DNA of 32,324 bases. It comes from Flavobacteriales bacterium (GTDB taxonomy: Bacteria; Bacteroidota; Bacteroidia; Flavobacteriales; Flavobacteriaceae). A program made the position numbers and the translations under genes. The notes beneath the pieces are model-generated. The model made no database searches and was not told where the DNA came from. It saw only the letters and a program-made list of their open reading frames with translations. Where the stretch lies: contig JALVST010000090.1 of assembly GCA_027024205.1 (NCBI GenBank), positions 1-32,324 on the forward strand. Direction: 5' to 3'. Positions within the stretch are counted from its first letter, which is position 1. Each line of letters begins with the position of its first letter. Shown here in pieces: positions 16,823 to 23,860 of this stretch.

Positions 16823-16872
16823 GGTCGCTGAGTGATTTTGCGAGGAAACGAGCAAAATTGTACCGAAGCGCC
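16823..16872 (+). repeat. REP-like palindrome, copy 1
   Basis: GGTCGCTGAGTG opens and GTACCGAAGCGCC closes a palindrome with an inner hairpin ATTTTGC/GCAAAAT. It has the same plan as copy 2 (16949-17000): outer stem, CTGAGTG, inner hairpin, GTA(C/T)CGAAG, outer stem. It lies between mnmA and the citrate-lyase-like large-subunit gene. Confidence 0.6.
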
Positions 16873-16948
16873 GGTTCATAGCATATTTTAATTTGATAGA
16901 TTGTTTATTACTTCATACCGCATATCCAACTTTGGAAATTGAGAACAA

Positions 16949-17000
16949 GGTTACTGAGTGTCGTCTCGACAAAATCGAGACGGTATGTATCGAAGTAACC
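16949..17000 (+). repeat. REP-like palindrome, copy 2
   Basis: GGTTACT and AGTAACC form the outer stem, and CGTCTCGA/TCGAGACG an inner eight-base stem with a CAAAA loop. CTGAGTG and GTATCGAAG are shared with copy 1. The rest of the 16766-17066 spacer (AT-rich, with ATTGATGAATTGATGA) shows no gene. Confidence 0.65.
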
Positions 17001-17066
17001 GGGGTTTGAATTGATGAATTGATGATTTTATTCATTAACGTCTCATTCCTCACTTTTTCAATAACC

Positions 17067-19754
17067 CTACATTACAAACCGGGTTTCACTGACAGGCGTA
17101 CGCGTATCCATTGGTAAGCCGCGATTGCGGTGGTCATCTATTTCGGCGGCAACCCCAATGGTTCTTCCAAGTAAAAACAGATTAAACCCGATTTTTTGCA
17201 TGGCTTTTTCGTCCACTTTATTTTGACGGTATAATCGCCACATCAATTTAAGACTGATAGCGGCGATAACAGCATCGATATTGACGGCATACACGTTTTT
17301 GGTGATTTTTTGCCGTTTAAGTGCATGCACTAATGCCTTATAGAAATCCCAAAAAACATTGCGGATGCCGGCTTCTGAAAATTGCTTATAAATATAATCT
17401 TCACGCGGGTCTGTATTAACCGGTTTACCTTTAAAAACCGGATGGTTAATACCCGGTATGCGTTCATAAGATGTTCCTTTGGCTTTGGCTTCATTTTTAG
17501 CTTTACCAAAATTGCTTGCCGCTTGCTCTGCAATCTTTTCTACATCAATATTTTTAGTAGCGGGGTTAAAATCTTGTTGCGAACCGAAAGCGTTCAAAAG
17601 ATAACGGATGCCGACAAATCCGTTACCGCCGTGCGATAAGCCCGTATTGGCTAAGAAACCCATGAATGCCGTAGCAATCTGATTGCCGGCACTGACGCTT
17701 TCTTTGGCTCCTTTGGCACTGATAGTCCCCGGGCCATTGGTCAATGTGATGCCTGCCAAAGTTGAAAATTCTTTAAGTGAAACGGTATCCGGCTCATAAT
17801 TGAATACGGCCTTAAAGATAGTTTCGGTAAATGATTGTGCCGGAGCGGTTCTGCCTGCGATATGAGATTTTATATAATCATTACTGTCAAAATCAGTTGT
17901 GGATAAAATACTGATTAAAGCTATTCTGTTAAAATAATCATAAGTGTCGGCAATGGTATCTTGACTGATTTTTTTCTTGACCAAGGCGGGTAGGAACAAG
18001 TGGAACAGTATGCCTGCAATGATAAATGTATCGCCATCTTTTACTTCATAATTTGCCGTTATGTATTTGATTAATGATAAGGCATTGCTTTTATGATTTA
18101 AAAAATCATTCCACTTATCAATATGAGTTTGGCCATTTTTGAAATTGAAAACGGTTTTAATAGTATCTTTAAATTTTTGCCAATCAATTTCTTGTGACAA
18201 ATCTCGAAGGTTCAAATCTATATAAAGTTGTATGAAATTTTGAATGGTTTGACGGGCATAAGTTATTTTGTCGTTGTCAGGGTTCAAAGCCAGTACCGTC
18301 ATCAAAGCCTGATTGGGAGTAGCCTTATTTTTTTCAGCTTGTTTAATTAAATTAAAATAGCCTTCCGGAACTTGTGATAAATGGTTTAAAATATTGTTAA
18401 TCAATCTTATATCTTGTTTTTTTGGTGGTATTTTTGCCAAGGCAAAAAAGATATTTTCTTCGTAGGAATTTTGTGCCAATTCGGTAACCTTTTTACCGTG
18501 TAGTTCGGCTATGTGGGTTTTGGGGTCCAAAGTGGAGGCACCGGAAGCGTTGCGCATATTTTGGCGTAGAAAGACAGCGCCAAGTGCTTTATTGACACGT
18601 TCTATTTCTTCGTCATAAGGTGAAATGGCTTTGCCAACAGCTTGTTTTAAATTCCCGGGTAGTTGCCAATCAAAATCGTTGCCGAACCAAGCTTTGAGTT
18701 TCAAATCCCCTTTGGGTTCGAAATCGAGTTGCATCCGCCGTTTGTCAAAAACGGCTTTCATAGCCAATGGAATTTGTTGAATGGAATTGACCAAGGCACC
18801 TTTTTCGCTGACAGTATCCGTATTTTCAGGGTCAAAAACATCTACATTAAGGAAGTCTTTAAACCATTGTTCCTTACTGGCGGCATCGTCATTACTACCG
18901 GCCAGGGCCCCGGCATGCCCTACGGCTCTTGACAGTTTGGCTTTCCAATGCCCTGTAACGCAAGCGATAATAGGTTTTGTAAAGTGGTATTTCCCTTCTT
19001 TAATCATATCTAATGCGATTTTTTCATAAAAACCGCCCGGTTCGATATATAGTACGACAGCTTTGGTACGTGCGTCATTTTGTGCAGCGTATAAAAATTC
19101 GGCTACCGGATATTGAATGATGGTATCTTTACCGGAACTGACCAAAGTGGTGACGCCAAATCCTTGTGTTTTAAGATATTCAGTGATGGTGGTGCTAAAA
19201 TTACCCGAATTGCTGTGAATTGCCACAGAGCCTTTCATCAATAATTCTTCGGGTTTGTCACCGCCCAATCCGCCACCGATACGTACGTGATTCCATGCAT
19301 CGGCGACTCCAAGTGAATTGGCACCGAAAACATCTACACTGTTGGCTTGTGCGATAGCCCGTATTTGTACTTGGTCCTTGACACTCAGTTTTTCGGTAAC
19401 GATGATAATTTTTTTTAGTTTTTTGTTATAATGAAGCAATTCGGCTACGGCGTGATAAACAGCAGCAGGAGGGAGGTAAATAACACCTGTATTGAAATCG
19501 TGTTTTGCGACGGCATCGGCCAAGCGGCTGTAAACCGGTATATCCCCGATGGCTGTTTTCATCACCCCCGGACGTCCGTATTGCACGCCTGCCACAACGT
19601 TACCCTCGCTGTAAACGTGTGAAACAGGCGTAACTTTGCGACTTTCGTTCCCTAAAATATTCATAACAAGGACTTTATCTTCTTTTGAAGCGATTTGTTT
19701 CAAGTCGGTTATACCGACGTAACTGTTGAAGGGTTTGCATTTATTGATAGGCAT
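17067..19754 (-). CDS. ATP-citrate-lyase-like large subunit (SucD-like plus citrate-synthase-like)
   Basis: An 895-residue two-part protein. Residues 1-330 resemble the CoA-binding and ligase parts of succinyl-CoA synthetase alpha and ATP-citrate lyase, with the phosphohistidine in VGHAGA (His280). Residues 400-885 resemble citrate synthase, including a full small-domain-like stretch (HGKKVTELAQNSYEEN near 419, a helical region to about 660), LSHGGNG with His708, VNIDAVI with Asp827, and a C-terminal LLGRTIGVAAEIDDH. Length is well above the roughly 610 residues of green-sulfur AclA. At the position of the catalytic His in the lyase motif ADHGP there is Asn673 (TNGPG). It overlaps the small-subunit gene by 14 bases. 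Citrate cleavage is the likely role but unproven. Confidence 0.75.
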   Translation of the reverse strand: MPINKCKPFNSYVGITDLKQIASKEDKVLVMNILGNESRKVTPVSHVYSEGNVVAGVQYGRPGVMKTAIGDIPVYSRLADAVAKHDFNTGVIYLPPAAVYHAVAELLHYNKKLKKIIIVTEKLSVKDQVQIRAIAQANSVDVFGANSLGVADAWNHVRIGGGLGGDKPEELLMKGSVAIHSNSGNFSTTITEYLKTQGFGVTTLVSSGKDTIIQYPVAEFLYAAQNDARTKAVVLYIEPGGFYEKIALDMIKEGKYHFTKPIIACVTGHWKAKLSRAVGHAGALAGSNDDAASKEQWFKDFLNVDVFDPENTDTVSEKGALVNSIQQIPLAMKAVFDKRRMQLDFEPKGDLKLKAWFGNDFDWQLPGNLKQAVGKAISPYDEEIERVNKALGAVFLRQNMRNASGASTLDPKTHIAELHGKKVTELAQNSYEENIFFALAKIPPKKQDIRLINNILNHLSQVPEGYFNLIKQAEKNKATPNQALMTVLALNPDNDKITYARQTIQNFIQLYIDLNLRDLSQEIDWQKFKDTIKTVFNFKNGQTHIDKWNDFLNHKSNALSLIKYITANYEVKDGDTFIIAGILFHLFLPALVKKKISQDTIADTYDYFNRIALISILSTTDFDSNDYIKSHIAGRTAPAQSFTETIFKAVFNYEPDTVSLKEFSTLAGITLTNGPGTISAKGAKESVSAGNQIATAFMGFLANTGLSHGGNGFVGIRYLLNAFGSQQDFNPATKNIDVEKIAEQAASNFGKAKNEAKAKGTSYERIPGINHPVFKGKPVNTDPREDYIYKQFSEAGIRNVFWDFYKALVHALKRQKITKNVYAVNIDAVIAAISLKLMWRLYRQNKVDEKAMQKIGFNLFLLGRTIGVAAEIDDHRNRGLPMDTRTPVSETRFVM

Positions 19755-21003
19755 GATGTTTTGTTTTATTGTTATTTTGTATCATCCAGTTATCGATATC
19801 GACAGCGTATTGAATCACTTCAATCATGGAACTGTCATAACCGAAAAACTTATAGGGTATTTCCAAAGATTCCAAAATATCACGGGCGTAAGCAAAGCCT
19901 TTAATCAGGTTGGGACCACCACGTCCCGAGACTACATACAAATCTTTTTTGGGATGCGTTTTGTAATAATCACGCAAAGCATCAAATATAGCTTTATAGG
20001 TTACAAAAATATCGGTATTGTTGGCTTTACCTCCTATAATCAATAAAACATTGCTTTGTTCAAGCCAATATTTATACACGATTCGGGCGATATGATACAT
20101 TTTTTCGTATGGCGGATTACCACCGAAATCACTGGAAATAGTCGTTTTTTCCGATAATATTTCAGTAGCCGCACTGTTGGCCCCGCCACCGAACATAAAT
20201 GATGTAATAGTCCCTTCGGGATTGATGACTGCTACATCACTTTGCCCCTGATAGGTGCGTAATTGGTTGACTTCAATTTCAAATTCCGATAAATTGGTTT
20301 CAAAAATTTCAGGAGGCAGGTTCAACCTGTCTGTCAAAGGATTGTCTTGGTCCAGCATGCCTTTGTAATCACAGGCAATGGCGTGTAATCGACCGTTTTT
20401 GCGTTCTACACGTATGGGATTTAATTCCAATGTGATAAAACCGTAATCGTTATAAAGTTCCCACAATTTAGGTAGATGACGTACTAAGGCACTGACCAAT
20501 TCTTGGGGAGCATTGAGCTCTGCCAAGGCATCTATGATATGGTAGTTTTTTAAGCCGGTTAGCGGGTCAAAAGATTTGCTGATGATTTTACCGGGTGGTA
20601 ATTCTTCAATATCAATACCGCCATCGATAGACAGTGTAAATTCGGGACGTCTGGAAACGGTTGAAACGTTCAGGTTGAAATAAATTTCATACTCCGAAGG
20701 AATAAATTCTTCAAAAGTCACCCCGTTGGCAATAACTTTTTCGTTGTGAAATTGGTGTTCGACAAAGAACAATTGACGTTTAGCAGCCATAGCATCTTGA
20801 ACATTATCAACTATTTTGACCAATCCGGCTTTGCCTTTTTTTCCAACACCACCGTAAAAAATCGGCTTAACTACAACTTTACCGCGTTTCTCTATTAATT
20901 TTTCAATACTTTCGTAAGTGGCATTGGAATGGAGCACTTCCGGAACCGGAAAGCCTGCCAGTTTAAGAATGGGAGCGCCATAGCGCATGCCTGTGATTCT
21001 CAT
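19741..21003 (-). CDS. ATP-citrate-lyase-like small subunit (ATP-grasp and citrate-binding)
   Basis: A 420-residue protein. Residues 1-220 are a succinyl-CoA synthetase beta-like ATP-grasp domain (KVVVKPIFYGGVGKKGKAG near 44, FITLELNPIRV near 195). Residues 240-400 match the citrate-binding domain of ATP-citrate lyase, with SFMFGGGANSAATEIL, FGGNPPYEK, VLLIIGGKANNTD and VVSGRGGPN in order. In known lyases this subunit activates citrate with ATP and the large subunit splits citryl-CoA. Gene order (small then large, 14-base overlap) is that of green-sulfur aclB-aclA. Immediately upstream is a 14-bp triple repeat and no clear promoter box. Confidence 0.8.
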   Translation of the reverse strand: MRITGMRYGAPILKLAGFPVPEVLHSNATYESIEKLIEKRGKVVVKPIFYGGVGKKGKAGLVKIVDNVQDAMAAKRQLFFVEHQFHNEKVIANGVTFEEFIPSEYEIYFNLNVSTVSRRPEFTLSIDGGIDIEELPPGKIISKSFDPLTGLKNYHIIDALAELNAPQELVSALVRHLPKLWELYNDYGFITLELNPIRVERKNGRLHAIACDYKGMLDQDNPLTDRLNLPPEIFETNLSEFEIEVNQLRTYQGQSDVAVINPEGTITSFMFGGGANSAATEILSEKTTISSDFGGNPPYEKMYHIARIVYKYWLEQSNVLLIIGGKANNTDIFVTYKAIFDALRDYYKTHPKKDLYVVSGRGGPNLIKGFAYARDILESLEIPYKFFGYDSSMIEVIQYAVDIDNWMIQNNNKTKHHAYQ

Positions 21004-21008
21004 AGTTT

Positions 21009-21050
21009 GGAAATTAGATTTTAGATATTAGATTTTAGATATTAGATTTC
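21009..21050. repeat. 14-bp unit repeated three times upstream of the citrate-lyase-like operon
   Basis: The plus strand has three 14-base units of the form (A/G)GATATTAGATTTT, the first and last slightly changed. They lie 6-47 bases before the ATG of the small subunit, inside its leader. A single similar unit lies upstream of mnmA near 16773. Confidence 0.7.
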
Positions 21051-21216
21051 TGAATATTTAGCAAATGAGGATAAATTAGTTAAATGTTGCATTTCGGCAA
21101 GCTCTGTGACCTGAGTTAAAAGTTAACTGTTATGATCATAGATTGCTTTTTTTGATGAATTTTTTTTTTGTGCTACATTTCGTCTTCTTGCATTTAATTT
21201 TAGTAAGTGAAGAGCT

Positions 21217-21319
21217 CGCTGAATGTTCCGTTTCGACCTTGACGGCTGTCGGGAGACGGTAAAGAGGCCGGTACTTCAATACATTTCTCTCTTAACTTTC
21301 GCTGGAGGCATTCAGCGCC
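21217..21319. repeat. Composite REP-like palindrome (two elements head to head)
   Basis: CGCTGAATG (21217-21225) and CATTCAGCG (21309-21317) are exact inverted arms about 83 bases apart. The segment 21270-21319 aligns with the reverse complement of the copy at 16949-17000 (GGTACTTCAATACAT near its start, CATTCAGCGCC at its end). The segment 21217-21260 aligns with the first half of that copy (CGCTGAATG, then CCGTTTC/GAGACGG hairpin arms). So two related elements face each other. It could form a ~100-nt hairpin in RNA read from either strand. The rest of 21051-21431 has no gene I can support. Confidence 0.5.
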
Positions 21320-21431
21320 TACTTCCACACACTGTTTCTTTGTCGTTTGTCCGGTTGCCAGACTACACTTTTTATTATTCACTTGTTACTTTCTATTTTA
21401 TCGTGCGACAAATATAAAAAACTGACATTTG

Positions 21432-22901
21432 TCATAAAATATAAATCATCAAAAATTTGCCCGGTTTTAACATATCGATATTAATTTTGCTTGTTTTGGC
21501 AGAAATCAATAATGTTTTACCTTTTTTTAAATTGATTCCGTTAATGTTAAAGTCTCCGTCTCCGGTATTCATTAGAATGATAAAACTGTCGAGTTCTTTA
21601 ATATTGATGGTTTTTGAGTTTGTGATATTGATTTTTTCAATTTTAAAATAAGGGGTATCGATAAAATTTTCTGTTTTTTTATCCGGTTGTGCTTTGAAAT
21701 TGATTGCTTCCAAGGCGAGGTCAGTATGCAATTCGCGGGGTTTTCCATCCAACCCGGGGCGGTTCCAATCGTAAATACGGTAAGTAATATCGGAACTTTG
21801 TTGCACTTCTGCCAGTAAAATACCTTTTCCGATAGCATGAACCGTTCCGGCAGGTATATAAAAGGTATCGCCTTTTTTTACTTCTATTTTGTTGAGTAAG
21901 TATTCCAATTTTCCGTTTTGTAAGGCTTCCAGATATGCTTTATGTGTTGTTCCGCTTTTAAATCCGAGGTATAAAACAGCCCCTTTATCGGCTTGAATGA
22001 TATGCCATAATTCGTTTTTCCCGAAAGATCTGTGCTTTTTGTAGGCAATATTATCGTCGGGATGTACCTGTATGGATAAATCATCGTTGGAATCTATGTA
22101 TTTGATTAACAAAGGAAAATTATTGCCGTATTTTTTGTAATTGTTTTTACCCAACAAATATGCTTGGTATTTACGGATGAGTTCTTGTAAATTTTTTCCT
22201 TTGAAATATCCGGATTTAACGACCGAAATGTTTTCAGGCACATTGGAAATTTCCCAACTTTCGCCGGTATGATTACCGGGAATATTTTTGTTTAATATAC
22301 TTTTTAATTTATAACCACCCCAAGGTTTTTCTTTGAATATAGGCTTAAATTCCAAGGGATATTGGAGCATTTTTAAAGCCAATTGCTCTTTTAATTTGCC
22401 TAACGAATTATCAAAGATAATTTTGAACCATTCCGTATATTTTTCAGGATGCTTTTTGATATCCGATTCAATATTTTCGAGACTTTCATAAGTGTAATCC
22501 ATGACTTCGCCGGGATTAATACGAGGAGATTTGTTACTGAAACCGATCATAACATGGTCCAGTTCGTGTTCGGTCAGTCCGTTATCAAATGGGGCTTTGT
22601 AAACGAAATGAAAAACTTCAGTTAGGTTGGCTGTTAGTCCCATTTCTTCCATCAAACGGCGTTTGCCCGCTTCAATATTAGTTTCGTTTTTACGTTGATG
22701 ACTGCAAACCGTATTGGTCCACAGGCCGGGCGAATGGTATTTGTGAGCGGCACGCTGTTGGAGCAGGAGTTCGCCTTTGTCATTAAAAATAAAGACAGAG
22801 AATGCCCGGTGTAATAAGGCTTTTTCGTGGGCTAACATCTTGGGAGCGTAGCCCAAAACTTCATCTTTTTCGTTGACCAATATGACTTGTTCTTCTTGCA
22901 T
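21432..22901 (-). CDS. Isopentenyl-diphosphate isomerase / mannose-6-phosphate isomerase fusion
   Basis: One 489-residue frame holds two complete enzymes. Residues 1-165 are a type I IPP isomerase (Nudix fold): active-site Cys66 in TNTVCSHQ, Nudix-like EAGKRRLMEEMG near 77, and HELDHVMIG with the catalytic Glu region near 112. Residues 180-489 are a short bacterial type I ManA: Gln278 and His280 in QVHPDD, Glu297 in KNELWH, His355 in PAGTVHAIG, and IYDWNR at the end of the catalytic part. The first interconverts IPP and DMAPP for isoprenoids, the second fructose- and mannose-6-phosphate. A six-codon longer start at 22919 overlaps the promoter box, so MQEEQ was chosen. I know of no standard reason for this pairing. 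Confidence 0.88.
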   Translation of the reverse strand: MQEEQVILVNEKDEVLGYAPKMLAHEKALLHRAFSVFIFNDKGELLLQQRAAHKYHSPGLWTNTVCSHQRKNETNIEAGKRRLMEEMGLTANLTEVFHFVYKAPFDNGLTEHELDHVMIGFSNKSPRINPGEVMDYTYESLENIESDIKKHPEKYTEWFKIIFDNSLGKLKEQLALKMLQYPLEFKPIFKEKPWGGYKLKSILNKNIPGNHTGESWEISNVPENISVVKSGYFKGKNLQELIRKYQAYLLGKNNYKKYGNNFPLLIKYIDSNDDLSIQVHPDDNIAYKKHRSFGKNELWHIIQADKGAVLYLGFKSGTTHKAYLEALQNGKLEYLLNKIEVKKGDTFYIPAGTVHAIGKGILLAEVQQSSDITYRIYDWNRPGLDGKPRELHTDLALEAINFKAQPDKKTENFIDTPYFKIEKINITNSKTINIKELDSFIILMNTGDGDFNINGINLKKGKTLLISAKTSKINIDMLKPGKFLMIYIL

Positions 22902-22916
22902 AAAAAAAATATGACA

Positions 22917-22924
22917 CAAAGATA
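22917..22924 (-). promoter_or_regulatory. -7 promoter box TATCTTTG (isomerase fusion)
   Basis: Perfect TAnnTTTG on the minus strand, 15 bases before the ATG at 22901. An upstream ATG (22919) falls inside it. Confidence 0.6.
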
Positions 22925-22956
22925 TAAATTTATGATTGTGTTATTAAAAAAATGTT

Positions 22957-22964
22957 TACCTTTG
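22957..22964 (+). promoter_or_regulatory. -7 promoter box TACCTTTG (DUF4395 gene)
   Basis: Perfect TAnnTTTG, 34 bases before the ATG at 22999, with TTG at 22936-22938 spaced 18 bases as a likely -33 element. It is divergent from the isomerase-fusion promoter 33 bases away. Confidence 0.65.
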
Positions 22965-22998
22965 CAACAAAAGTTACTTTTAAGCTTGTAAGGTTTGA

Positions 22999-23508
22999 AT
23001 GTCGAATGCGACTAATAAAAAAATTGAAATGAATAAGCATTTTTCATATAATCAATTTGGACAGGGGAATAAAATAGAGGCATGTCCCGTGTCTTATCAA
23101 CAAGTAAATAGAAATTTAATCAAAGCTTACAGTAGTATTGTTTTGATTGTTTTAGTTTATACGTTAATGACACATCAATACTGGGCGATGTACCTTATCA
23201 GTTTGGATTTTTTCATCCGGGTTTTTGCAGGTATAAAATATAGTCCGCTTTGTAATTTATTGACGGCGATGATGAAAATTACCTCCTTAAAACCCGTTTT
23301 GGTAAATGCGGCTATTAAGAAAATAGCGGCAAAAGTAGGATTGATTTTTGCCATTGGTGTCTGTGCATTTCATTTAGCGGGTTATGAATTTTTGTCCGAC
23401 ATATTCATTTATATGTTTATGTTTGCCATCAGTTTGGATTTGGTGTTCAATTACTGTTTGGCTTGCAAATTACAAAGTCTGTATTTGAGTTATTTCAGTA
23501 AGCGTTAG
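22999..23508 (+). CDS. DUF4395 family membrane protein
   Basis: A 169-residue protein with about four membrane helices (roughly 45-60, 65-85, 112-130, 134-155). The start CPVSYQQVNRNLIKAYS and the segment DFFIRVFAGIKYSPLCNL are typical of DUF4395, an integral membrane family of unknown role. Cysteines at CPVS, SPLC and a late CLAC are notable for a small membrane protein. An alternative ATG at 23032 (MNKHFSYN) would remove 11 residues. It has its own promoter and a strong terminator. Confidence 0.8.
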   Translation: MSNATNKKIEMNKHFSYNQFGQGNKIEACPVSYQQVNRNLIKAYSSIVLIVLVYTLMTHQYWAMYLISLDFFIRVFAGIKYSPLCNLLTAMMKITSLKPVLVNAAIKKIAAKVGLIFAIGVCAFHLAGYEFLSDIFIYMFMFAISLDLVFNYCLACKLQSLYLSYFSKR

Positions 23509-23526
23509 TTTTTTCATAATAGTTAA

Positions 23527-23568
23527 AAAAATACGAGGCGTTTGGATATCCAACTGCCTCGTATTTTA
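23527..23568. terminator. Strong bidirectional terminator
   Basis: AAAATACGAGGC (23528-23539) pairs perfectly with GCCTCGTATTTT (23556-23567); the loop itself contains the palindrome TTGGATATCCAA. It separates the DUF4395 gene (plus) from the tRNA (minus). Confidence 0.85.
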
Positions 23569-23573
23569 TGTAT

Positions 23574-23648
23574 TGGTGCCCCTGCCAAGAATCGAACTTG
23601 GATCTACGGTTTAGGAAACCGCTATTCTATCCATTGAACTACAAGGGC
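23574..23648 (-). tRNA. tRNA-Arg (anticodon CCT)
   Basis: The minus strand folds as a tRNA: acceptor GCCCTTG with CAGGGGC, discriminator A, encoded CCA at the 3' end, D arm with AGTTCAATGG, anticodon loop TTCCTAA giving CCT, and T arm with GTTCGATTC. It reads AGG codons. It stands alone; the 23649-23801 spacer before clpC shows only a small hairpin (CCTGAC/GTCAGG near 23730). Confidence 0.95.
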
Positions 23649-23792
23649 TTATGTTTTATCATGTCTTTTTATTCCGTTGCCCCGTGAGGCTGGTGTTATA
23701 AAAATATTATTAACTGTTTACTTCTAATCCCTGACCTGTCAGGTTTTGTATTCAAAAAAAATCCAAATCCACATTTAAATGGTATCGTGATA

Positions 23793-23826
23793 AAAAAGAA
23801 GGAGACGTTTACTAAAACGTCTCTAC
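23793..23826 (-). terminator. GAGACGTTT palindrome serving as clpC terminator
   Basis: GAGACGTTT (23802-23810) and AAACGTCTC (23815-23823) form a perfect nine-base stem with a four-base loop. On the minus strand it is followed by CTTCTTTTTT, so it can end the clpC transcript. It is a relative of the palindrome at 15460-15486. Confidence 0.7.
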
Positions 23827-23860
23827 TTAATGCAAGATACCGGTTATCCGGAAATTATTA

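Noticed and set aside
21009-21050. CRISPR array
   Set aside because: The units are contiguous 14-bp tandem repeats with no spacers, and no cas gene is nearby.
21200-21382. 60-codon frame over the composite palindrome
   Set aside because: Its codons come from the palindromic repeat; no domain and no promoter box.
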